Positions 1 to 5,620 of a stretch of DNA of 6,981 nucleotides are shown in pieces. Location of the stretch: assembly GCA_021780705.1 (NCBI GenBank), contig JAJXYG010000319.1, positions 1 to 6,981 on the forward strand, in the 5' to 3' direction. The translations under genes and the position numbers were made by a program. The first letter of the stretch is position 1. Every line of letters begins with the position of its first letter. The notes beneath the pieces were generated by a model. It was not told the origin of the DNA. It worked only from the letters and a program-made list of their open reading frames with translations, and did not search any database. This stretch comes from Bacteroidota bacterium (GTDB lineage Bacteria; Bacteroidota; Bacteroidia; Chitinophagales; Chitinophagaceae).

Positions 1-129
1 GACCACCCATAATACCGCAGTTCGCTGCATCCACATCCCGATCCGCGAAATGGACTGCCCGGTAAAGAACAGAGCATAATTTCGATTTCTAAATGCCCTG
101 AATGTACTCAAATTCCTTAATGCCTTCAT
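1..129 (-). CDS. MFS transporter, N-terminal fragment (probable drug/siderophore exporter, EntS/MFS_3-like)
   Basis: Only the first 43 codons are inside the window; the gene continues beyond base 1. The start is the ATG at 129-127; the same frame meets a TGA 18 bp upstream with no ATG between. The peptide opens with a short basic segment (KALRNLSTFRAFRNRNYALF), then FFTGQSISRIGMWMQRTAVL, which leads into the first membrane helix. The pattern of basic N-terminus, N(F/Y)xLFFxGQxIS and GxWMQ is typical of the first helix of MFS_3 exporters (EntS-like, proton-driven efflux in the inner membrane). It lies 144 bp downstream of, and co-oriented with, a MarR-family regulator, so a regulated efflux operon is the natural reading (inference). 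The substrate cannot be told from 43 residues. Family assignment is fairly sure; the exact subfamily is not. Confidence 0.8.
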   Translation of the reverse strand, partial: MKALRNLSTFRAFRNRNYALFFTGQSISRIGMWMQRTAVLWVV

Positions 130-273
130 GGGGACAGGATGGTTTAATCAGTTTACCTATTCTAATAATTGAATGTGAATCCGGGCGCTACCTATTCCTC
201 GGTTGCGCCACTGTAGACAGAAATCATGTAAACTTCTGGTCAGGACTTTACCCCTTTACCTGGTAGGTAAGGT
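130..273 (-). promoter_or_regulatory. marR-MFS intergenic region with repeated TACCT motifs (candidate MarR operators)
   Basis: This 144-bp gap holds no gene. It contains a perfect palindrome at 256-270, TTACCT-ggt-AGGTAA, just downstream of the marR stop codon. The 9-mer TACCTATTC occurs twice as a direct repeat (154-162 and 189-197). The 9-mer AGTTTACCT at 150-158 recurs exactly at 731-739 in front of marR. An inverted partial copy, GTAAACT, is at 228-234. MarR proteins bind short palindromes as dimers and often control both themselves and a neighbouring exporter. A role as operator for the MFS gene is inference. No -7 promoter element was recognised here. Confidence 0.4.
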
Positions 274-702
274 TCACAGTTCCGCTGCGATCTTTTCCAA
301 AACTGGTAATACTTTGACCAGGAGGCCAATTTCACGTTCACTCAGATTTTTGCTGATACATTCCTTCAGCCATTCATCCCGGTCATATTTCATCTTTTCA
401 ACCATCTTCCTGCCTGAAACCGTAATGGAGACTTGTGTCTTTCTCCTGTCACTGCCTGAAGGAGTTCTGATAAGGATACCCTGACTTTCCAGTTTTTTCA
501 GGATTTGAGACATTGATTGGGTTTTCACCCTGGTTAACCAGGCCAGTTCACTGGGTAGCAGGGAGGAATTTCGCATCAAATGTCCGATGGTCTCCATTTC
601 AGTCATCGAGTAGCTATGCACAGAATACGTCTGTTTTCGAAGTCCTTTATGAAGGGCTGAAATAAGCGTTCTGAGAGAAGTGGATAATTCAGCTATTTCC
701 AA
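274..702 (-). CDS. MarR-family winged-helix transcriptional regulator
   Basis: The 142-residue length is normal for MarR proteins. The N-terminal helix (about 1-30) would help form the dimer. The winged helix-turn-helix spans about residues 35-100, with the recognition region around LLPSELAWLTRVKTQSMSQI (48-67) followed by LKKLESQGIL (68-77). The wing carries the family signature SDRRKTQVSIT (84-94), in which the D-R-R is highly conserved. The C-terminal helices (about 105-142) complete the dimer domain. The start is a TTG at 702-700: an in-frame TGA lies only two codons upstream and the next ATG (codon 33) would remove the dimer helix. MarR regulators usually repress nearby efflux or stress genes and let go on binding small phenolic or lipophilic ligands. 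The co-oriented MFS gene downstream fits this. The ligand is unknown. Confidence 0.92.
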   Translation of the reverse strand: MEIAELSTSLRTLISALHKGLRKQTYSVHSYSMTEMETIGHLMRNSSLLPSELAWLTRVKTQSMSQILKKLESQGILIRTPSGSDRRKTQVSITVSGRKMVEKMKYDRDEWLKECISKNLSEREIGLLVKVLPVLEKIAAEL

Positions 703-710
703 AAATCAAG

Positions 711-749
711 TATTAGTATATTAACTTATTAGTTTACCTTACAAAATTA
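711..749 (-). promoter_or_regulatory. Candidate marR promoter (-7 box) with overlapping operator-like repeats
   Basis: Read on the minus strand, 749-742 is TAATTTTG, an exact match to the Bacteroidota -7 consensus TAnnTTTG, about 40 bp before the TTG start of marR. No convincing -33 element was found. Directly downstream, around the expected transcription start, lie AGTTTACCT (731-739, shared with the marR-MFS gap), a direct repeat TATTAGT at 711-717 and 727-733, and an imperfect palindrome TTAGT-N6-ACTTA (713-728). Sites at the transcription start would fit autorepression by MarR (inference). Confidence 0.4.
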
Positions 750-1031
750 ATCATTTAATTCCAGATAAGGTTTATTTTTCTTTACTCCTCCTGCAAGAAG
801 TAGCAATCCCTCCTTATTCGCATGCTGACTCCAACTAAAGTATGCGTCCAAACCCAGTGCCCCTCCTTTTCGATAACCCCGCATGAATTCTGCCAGGACA
901 CTCTGCCACTTCAGAAGAGGCAGTTGGGGTCCATTATGTACTTTTGGCGGAAAATATATCCCAATGCCGTACAGGTCCCTGTCTCTTTTATTATTATTAT
1001 TTTGCCACCTTCTGGTGGGTGCGCAACCCAC
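747..1031 (-). other. Unrecognised minus-strand open frame, possible gene remnant
   Basis: An open frame of 94 codons can be read from a GTG at 1031 or, shorter, 45 codons from an ATG at 884, ending in TAA at 749-747, just upstream of marR and co-oriented with it. I do not recognise the product. The stretch from about residue 21 to the end (for example GYRKGGALGLDAYFSWSQ and LLLLAGGVKKNKPYLEL) reads like ordinary globular protein, with common codons. The first 20 residues are low-complexity (a run of four Asn from an AAT repeat) and overlap the signal-peptide codons of the divergent phosphodiesterase gene. It could be the C-terminal relic of a lost gene, a small real gene, or a chance frame. 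Two candidate promoters overlap it, which argues against an intact gene. Confidence 0.22.
939..946 (+). promoter_or_regulatory. Candidate -7 promoter element of the phosphodiesterase gene
   Basis: TACTTTTG matches the Bacteroidota -7 consensus TAnnTTTG exactly and lies 17 bp before the ATG at 964, which would leave a very short leader of roughly 10 bases. No clear TTTG -33 element is seen at the expected distance. The position supports the start at 964 rather than the in-frame ATG at 883, which would lie upstream of this promoter. Confidence 0.35.
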
Positions 1032-1920
1032 AAAAGCAAACTACTTCCGGGTAGTTCCCTTAGGGGTTACCGGAGGGTTGGATGAAAGCAATCTTTCTGC
1101 TTACCTGGTCGCCCCAGCAGGTTCAGATCTCTACTACAGCCTGGACGCCGGAACCCTTTATTTCGGTATCCGGGCAGCGATTAGAAATGGGGTATTCAAA
1201 GGTTCCCCATCCCAGGTACTCAGAACACAAATAGAAGGATATTTGATCACCCATGCTCACCTCGACCATGTCGCAGGGCTTATCATGAATTCTCCGGCTG
1301 ACGGCCATAAGACTATTTATGCCATGGCCCCGGCTATCCATACATTGATAACCCATTATTTCACATGGGAGAGCTGGGCTAATTTTGGGGATAAGGGCCA
1401 AAAACCGGCCCTCAACAAGTACCATTATCAAATCATGGATCAGGACAGCCTTTATCCACTCCCCCCTACCGGGATGACAGTCCAGGCATTTCCTTTGAGT
1501 CATGGCAATATCCAGAGTACGGCCTTTCTGATAAAAAGCAGGGGCAGGTACCTACTGTATCTGGGTGACACCGGAGAAGATTCCCTGGAAAAAAGCACCG
1601 ACCTGCACACCCTTTGGGAAAAGGTTACTCCTCTGCTAAAAAATAACCTGCTTAAAGGAATATTCATTGAAGCCTCCTTTCCGGACGACCAACCTGATCA
1701 TTTGTTATTCGGACACCTGACCCCGAAGTTTCTCATGAAAGAACTCGAAGATTTAGCCGCACTGGCTGGCGCCAAAAACCTTCGGGGATTAAACCTCATT
1801 GTGATACACCGGAAGCCTCCAGAGGATCATATGGCTACAATTAAGAAGGAACTTGAAAGGGAAAACAGGCTTAAAGTCCACCTGATTTTTCCAATCCAGG
1901 GCCATCCATTTAAGTTGTAA
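964..1920 (+). CDS. Secreted class II 3',5'-cyclic-nucleotide phosphodiesterase (metallo-beta-lactamase fold)
   Basis: The 318-residue protein begins with a clear signal peptide (MPYRSLSLLLLLFCHLLVGA, cut near AQ at 20-21), so it should act in the periplasm or outside the cell. The metal-binding signature THAHLDHVAG starts at residue 96 (H97, H99, D101, H102). Further metal or active-site positions follow: LSHG (H180), GDTG (D202), the IEASFPD segment (235-241), GHLTP (H251) and IHRKP (H282). This order is that of class II phosphodiesterases (PF02112, yeast PDE1 and the periplasmic CpdP of Vibrio fischeri), which hydrolyse cAMP or cGMP to the 5'-monophosphate using two metal ions. An in-frame ATG at 883 would add 27 residues without sense and hide the signal peptide, so 964 is preferred. 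The gene stands alone: 337 bp separate it from the kinase gene. The exact substrate is inferred from the family and not shown by sequence. Confidence 0.87.
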   Translation: MPYRSLSLLLLLFCHLLVGAQPTKANYFRVVPLGVTGGLDESNLSAYLVAPAGSDLYYSLDAGTLYFGIRAAIRNGVFKGSPSQVLRTQIEGYLITHAHLDHVAGLIMNSPADGHKTIYAMAPAIHTLITHYFTWESWANFGDKGQKPALNKYHYQIMDQDSLYPLPPTGMTVQAFPLSHGNIQSTAFLIKSRGRYLLYLGDTGEDSLEKSTDLHTLWEKVTPLLKNNLLKGIFIEASFPDDQPDHLLFGHLTPKFLMKELEDLAALAGAKNLRGLNLIVIHRKPPEDHMATIKKELERENRLKVHLIFPIQGHPFKL

Positions 1921-2041
1921 GGCTTTTATAAAGAAAGTATCCCGGACAAAAAGAAGCTTCACGCGGTTACTTATCAGATATCATTGTAATACAATCAAGT
2001 TTTATGGGTAGGCTTGAGGTGGGTGGAAAGTGACTCATTGC

Positions 2042-2062
2042 CGGGAGGCAAATCACCTCCCG
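2042..2062. repeat. GC-rich inverted repeat, possible terminator or RNA hairpin
   Basis: CGGGAGG (2042-2048) and CCTCCCG (2056-2062) form a perfect 7-bp stem with a 7-base loop (CAAATCA). It lies about 120 bp after the phosphodiesterase stop. A T-rich stretch (ATTTTCTTT) follows only about 14 bases later, so it is at best an imperfect terminator. The right flank GTCCGGGA (2062-2069) is also an exact reverse complement of TCCCGGAC at 1940-1947, so an alternative longer-range pairing is possible. Confidence 0.35.
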
Positions 2063-2223
2063 TCCGGGAAAGCGCATTTTCTTTACTCACATTGTCGTTA
2101 CCTTAGGATAGAGGATCTGATTTGTCTGCTGTCACCGAGCCTTGATAAAATTAGTTAGCAATGGGTATTGGCTGTAAGCACAGTAAGGATGAATTTTGAG
2201 CCGACAGGGAATCTCCAGGCCAA

Positions 2224-2231
2224 TAGTTTTG
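2224..2231 (+). promoter_or_regulatory. Candidate -7 promoter element of the two-component operon
   Basis: TAGTTTTG is an exact match to the Bacteroidota -7 consensus TAnnTTTG. It lies 26 bp before the ATG at 2258, leaving a leader of about 20 bases. A TTTG at 2195-2198 is a possible -33 element, but the 25-bp spacing is longer than the usual 19-21. It supports the start at 2258 over the upstream in-frame TTG (2168) and ATG (2189). Confidence 0.3.
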
Positions 2232-2257
2232 CATTATTAAACCTTTCCAGCCATATT

Positions 2258-4495
2258 ATGAGAAAAATAGGTTTGATATTAATCGGTACACTTTTTTATT
2301 TGTCAGGCAATGCTCAGGGCAATGCCGAATCCAATGAACTGGCCCAGTGGAATGCGCTCACCGCCAAACCGCTGACTGAATATAATTTCAAAAAGGCCTG
2401 TGATCTGATGCAGGACATTGCCAAAACAGACTTTACAAAAAGTTATGCACTCTTCAATGGGTACCTGCCCCGGATTGAAGCTACTCACAATATACGCTGG
2501 GTGCATATTCTACTTATGGGGTGGGCAAGGGCAAAGGAGTCTCTGAATTATTTTTCTGATGCCGAGCAACTTTTCAAAGAGGCAAGGGAAAATGCAGTGG
2601 CTGATCCTGAATTTTTCAGAGAGAGCCTGGTAGGTACAATCCTGCTTTATCTGGAATGGGGCAAAAAGGACTCCCTGGACAAATACATCCGGATCAGCAC
2701 CTTGGCCTGCCAGTCAGCAAGAGACAGCGAAAATCTCTCCTTCACCTATACTTTCAGGGCGATGTCTATGACCAATAGGCCGGATTCAGTACTATATTAC
2801 CTGAACATGGCCATTGCACTGGCCAGGGACCTGCCGGATAAAAATGCACTTTTTACTGCCCGGTATAATTATGCGGTGGTGTATTGCCAAAATGATCCGC
2901 TGAAGGAAGTGCAGGAACTCGATTCACTGCTCACCATCGCGAGTGACAGTTCCCTGAATCGCTACCCCCCGCGATTATATGACCGGACGAATTTCTCCTT
3001 CCGAAATGCCAAGTCAAGTGTATATTATAATCTCATGCAGGTGGACCTGCTACTTACTGATTATGACAATGCAGCCCGGTTCGCACAGCTATTTTATGAT
3101 GCTGTGATATCTCCCAATCCTGAAAGTGTTCAGGCACCCTATTTTGACGCAGAGATGTCAATTGTCAAATCCTATCAGAAGGATTACCCCTTGGCAAGCC
3201 GGTACCTGCAGGAAAGTTACCGGAAATTTAAATTACCGGAGGACAAGATCCCCTATATAAGTTATTTCATTGCAGCAGGCCTCTTGAAGGAACACCAGAA
3301 AAAATATGAGGAGGCCCTGAACTATTTCCGGACCGCGCTTGAAAAAGGCAATACCGAAGGACTCTATATTATTCCTCCGGAGATCTATTATGCACGAGCA
3401 CTCATTGAAACCGGAACCCTATCAAAGGCATCCGAAGTCCTGGACAATTTAAGCCGCCGGTTGCATGGAGGCCATTACAATGCGACCGGTTATTACTACT
3501 ACCAGGATGAAGCCGAATTACTTAGGGCCAAACGCAACTACCCGGCACTGGTCAGTACCCTGGACACTTTTTACCTTATTAAGGATTCTCTTACCAACCT
3601 GAAGCGCTATAGGGCCATTGAAGAACTACAGACCAAATTCAACATGCAGGAGGAACAGCAGAAAATTGCCCATCTCCAAAGGGAAACGACTCTTCGGATA
3701 GCCATCAATAAAAAGCAGCGTGTATTTTATGGATCCATTATAGTATTGAGCAGCATTATCATCCTGCTTCTGGTGATCGTTTTTTATTTCCGCCAGGTAC
3801 GTAACCGCCAGGAATTGGCCATTCAATCCAGCAAAATTCAGCATCTGGAAGAAGCGCACCGGATTTCAGAGATCAAGGGAGTAATGGAAGCAGAAGAAAA
3901 TGAAAGGAGAAAAATTGCAGATCAACTCCACGACGAGGTAGGATCGCTATTATCACTGGCTTCCTTGAATATATCATCCCTGACGACAGCTTATCCACAG
4001 GATTCCAGTGAAGAAAGAAGGCTGGGAAAAGTTCGGGAGATCCTTTCAAATGTTACCGTAATCGTGCGCGACCTCTCCCACCGGCTGACCCCAATGGCTA
4101 TTGAAAAATACGGATTTAAAAAGGCGGTGGAGGAACTCGCCGAAACGATCAATCTATCCGGAAAACTGAGTCTTGAAACCGTCCTGATTGGCTTTGAAAA
4201 TACCCACAAATATGAAGTATCCATTCTCAATCACCTGTACCGAATTATTCAGGAACTGCTCAATAACACAATAAAACACGCCAATGCAACCCATGCCATA
4301 CTGGAATTGATTGAACATCAAAAGGGAATTTCCCTCATCATTGAAGACAACGGATCCGGTATACCTGAGCACATAACCGGGAATGGACAAGGATTACACT
4401 CCATTCAATCCAAAATTGCGTATCTTAAAGGCACCTTTGAGATAAATAAAAAACGGGATGGGGGAACCCTGGTGGTGGTCGAACTTCCGACCTAA
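2258..4495 (+). CDS. Sensor histidine kinase with periplasmic TPR region (HisKA_3 / HATPase_c)
   Basis: The 745-residue protein starts with a signal peptide (MRKIGLILIGTLFYLSGNAQ, 1-20). A long helical region (about 21-450) contains TPR-like repeats, clearest at AGLLKEHQKKYEEALNYF near 339-357. A charged coiled-coil linker (about 450-489) leads to a single membrane segment at about 490-511. The cytoplasmic part has the HisKA_3 dimer helix with ERRKIADQLHDEVG, phospho-acceptor H558 (codon 3929-3931), then HATPase_c with the N box (QELLNNTIKHAN, N669/N670), G1 (DNGSGIP, D697), G2 (GQGLHSI, 710-716) and GGTLV (735-739). All key residues are present, so the kinase should be active. This architecture is common in Bacteroidota; the TPR part is thought to sense a protein or envelope signal, but the signal is unknown. 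The start at 2258 is chosen because upstream in-frame starts would bury the signal peptide. The partner regulator lies 113 bp downstream. Confidence 0.93.
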   Translation: MRKIGLILIGTLFYLSGNAQGNAESNELAQWNALTAKPLTEYNFKKACDLMQDIAKTDFTKSYALFNGYLPRIEATHNIRWVHILLMGWARAKESLNYFSDAEQLFKEARENAVADPEFFRESLVGTILLYLEWGKKDSLDKYIRISTLACQSARDSENLSFTYTFRAMSMTNRPDSVLYYLNMAIALARDLPDKNALFTARYNYAVVYCQNDPLKEVQELDSLLTIASDSSLNRYPPRLYDRTNFSFRNAKSSVYYNLMQVDLLLTDYDNAARFAQLFYDAVISPNPESVQAPYFDAEMSIVKSYQKDYPLASRYLQESYRKFKLPEDKIPYISYFIAAGLLKEHQKKYEEALNYFRTALEKGNTEGLYIIPPEIYYARALIETGTLSKASEVLDNLSRRLHGGHYNATGYYYYQDEAELLRAKRNYPALVSTLDTFYLIKDSLTNLKRYRAIEELQTKFNMQEEQQKIAHLQRETTLRIAINKKQRVFYGSIIVLSSIIILLLVIVFYFRQVRNRQELAIQSSKIQHLEEAHRISEIKGVMEAEENERRKIADQLHDEVGSLLSLASLNISSLTTAYPQDSSEERRLGKVREILSNVTVIVRDLSHRLTPMAIEKYGFKKAVEELAETINLSGKLSLETVLIGFENTHKYEVSILNHLYRIIQELLNNTIKHANATHAILELIEHQKGISLIIEDNGSGIPEHITGNGQGLHSIQSKIAYLKGTFEINKKRDGGTLVVVELPT

Positions 4496-4608
4496 TAAAT
4501 ATTTTCTAAAGGTAGGGGCCGATATAGGTCCTGCAGAATTCAACATCTTCATCACCGATATTTGTGCTATTGTTTTTGGACTACTGATGTCAAAACCCGG
4601 TCCTCAGA

Positions 4609-5244
4609 ATGAAGCCTATACAACTTATTATTGCCGATGATCACCCCATGCTGCTCGATGGCCTTGGGTCCCTATTGGAAAAGATCGAAGGAATTGAAGT
4701 GATAGCCAAGGTGCTTAATGGACGGGAATTAATAGACAGCCTTCAGTTTCATACCCCGGACCTCATTTTGCTGGATTTGAATATGCCCAATATAAATGGA
4801 ATAGAAAGTCTCAAATTCCTGCGGCAGAATTATCCAATGATGAAGGTGGTAATTATTTCAAGTTATTACCAGCCGGAACTCATCCGGGAAATCAGGGATC
4901 TTGGGGCTCGGGGATTTATGCCAAAAAGTTGCTCCGTACAGGAATTGCGGGAAGCAATCGAAACAGTAATGGGTGGCCAGCTATGGTTCCAGGAACAAAA
5001 TTCACAGGTGTCTGACATCTCACCCTTCTTTATAGACAATTTCATGAAGAAATACCAGCTCACCAAACGCGAGGTGGAAATTATCCGGATGATCACCAGT
5101 GGGCTGACTAGCAAAGAGATCAGTGAAAAGCTGTTTGTTAGTGAATTTACAATCAATGCACACAGAAGAAATATTTCGCGTAAGCTCAATATCCATAGCC
5201 CCGTAGGGCTTTTGAATTTTGCCAAGGAACAGGGACTCGCTTAA
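4609..5244 (+). CDS. NarL/LuxR-family response regulator (REC + HTH)
   Basis: The 211-residue length fits the NarL family. The receiver domain (about 4-120) has the acidic pair D10/D11, phospho-acceptor D56 in LILLDLNMPN, the switch residue S84 in VIISSY, and K106 in FMPKS. After a linker, the LuxR-type DNA-binding domain (about 149-208) shows LTKREVEIIRMITSGLTSKE (151-170), then ISEKLFVSEFTINAHRRNIS (171-190), the recognition helix region. The ATG at 4609 puts the first beta strand directly after the start, as usual. It should be phosphorylated by the TPR kinase encoded upstream; HisKA_3 kinases pair with NarL-type regulators as a rule. The 113-bp gap between the two has no recognised promoter, so co-transcription is likely. 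Target genes are unknown; the outer-membrane-type gene downstream is one candidate (inference). Confidence 0.95.
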   Translation: MKPIQLIIADDHPMLLDGLGSLLEKIEGIEVIAKVLNGRELIDSLQFHTPDLILLDLNMPNINGIESLKFLRQNYPMMKVVIISSYYQPELIREIRDLGARGFMPKSCSVQELREAIETVMGGQLWFQEQNSQVSDISPFFIDNFMKKYQLTKREVEIIRMITSGLTSKEISEKLFVSEFTINAHRRNISRKLNIHSPVGLLNFAKEQGLA

Positions 5245-5262
5245 CCCCAGCCCACCCCACCC
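5245..5262 (-). other. G-quadruplex motif after the response-regulator stop codon
   Basis: Read on the minus strand, the tract is GGGTGGGGTGGGCTGGGG: four runs of at least three G separated by loops of 1, 1 and 2 bases. This meets the canonical rule for a very stable parallel G-quadruplex. It begins directly after the TAA of the response regulator (5242-5244). For the rightward operon the G-rich strand is the template, so it could stall RNA polymerase at the operon end (inference). Confidence 0.5.
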
Positions 5263-5572
5263 TTCCTACCTTGCAGAGGTCACTCCAGACTTCTCCCCTG
5301 TTATTATCCCTGGTACCAAAAAATAGTTAGAAGTAGGTATTGATAAAACCTGGTTGCTTATTGAAATTTAATCTTTAAAGGATAAGGAAATCGAGTAGAA
5401 GGATTCGCTGATATTTCCACCTTACAAAACACCTGCCTTTAAAAAATCGCGTGGCTACCACCTCAGATAGAATGGCTCCTTGTTTTCCTGGTTCGCTACC
5501 TACTGTGGGCGTCTCCAAAACCTGAATTGAAACCCAGAGGGTTAGGTCCTTTGCTAAAACACTGATTATTCA

Positions 5573-5610
5573 TCATCGATGACATCAAAATACAACTTTG
5601 AAATATCAAA
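5573..5610. repeat. Palindrome and TCAAA/TTTGA half-sites upstream of the lipoprotein/barrel gene
   Basis: TCATCGATGA (5573-5582) is a perfect 10-bp palindrome. It is followed by TCAAA (5585-5589), TTTGA (5597-5601) and TCAAA (5606-5610), the last two forming an inverted pair with a 4-base spacer. They lie 11-48 bp before the ATG at 5621, where an operator would be expected. The region is AT-rich, so chance is a serious alternative. Confidence 0.2.
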
Positions 5611-5620
5611 ATCTCTCATT

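Larger units (their letters stand above)
1921..2257. other. Non-coding gap between phosphodiesterase and kinase genes
   Basis: I see no gene in these 337 bases. They contain a GC-rich inverted repeat (2042-2062), a G-rich stretch of short G-runs on the plus strand (about 2006-2026), and a candidate promoter for the kinase gene near the right end. There is no classical hairpin followed directly by a T-run after the phosphodiesterase gene. Confidence 0.6.
5245..5620. other. Non-coding gap between response regulator and lipoprotein/barrel gene
   Basis: I see no gene in these 376 bases. The left end is a C-rich tract with a G-quadruplex motif on the minus strand (5245-5262). The right end, before the ATG at 5621, holds a 10-bp palindrome (5573-5582) and repeated TCAAA/TTTGA half-sites (5585-5610). 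An exact TAnnTTTG box was not found here. Confidence 0.55.

Noticed and set aside
2..79. Possible C-terminal end of a plus-strand gene entering from the left (25 codons)
   Set aside because: The minus strand over the same bases encodes a clearly recognisable MFS N-terminus, so this is a shadow frame.
203..484. Plus-strand open frame of 93 codons
   Set aside because: It is antisense to marR, rich in Ser, Leu and Phe as is typical of shadow frames, and has no recognisable domain.
883..963. N-terminal extension of the phosphodiesterase from an in-frame ATG at 883
   Set aside because: The added 27 residues precede a clear signal peptide that starts at the ATG at 964, and the candidate promoter (939-946) would lie inside the coding region.
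822..1085. Plus-strand open frame of 87 codons
   Set aside because: It overlaps the start of the phosphodiesterase gene in another frame, with Cys- and Pro-rich composition and no family features.
1123..1503. Minus-strand open frame of 126 codons
   Set aside because: It is entirely antisense to the phosphodiesterase coding region, whose catalytic motifs are intact.
2006..2026. G-rich tract as a second G-quadruplex
   Set aside because: It has only two- and three-base G-runs, so it fails the usual four-times-GGG rule.
2168..2257. Kinase start at TTG 2168 or ATG 2189
   Set aside because: Both would place 23-30 residues before a good signal peptide beginning at 2258, and the candidate -7 box at 2224-2231 lies downstream of them.
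4515..4532. Hairpin between the kinase and regulator genes (GGGGCC-gatata-GGTCCT)
   Set aside because: The 6-bp stem needs two G-U pairs and has no T-run; too weak to call a terminator or processing site.
4866..5225. Minus-strand open frame of 119 codons
   Set aside because: It is antisense to the response regulator's receiver and HTH domains; the composition is that of a mirror frame.
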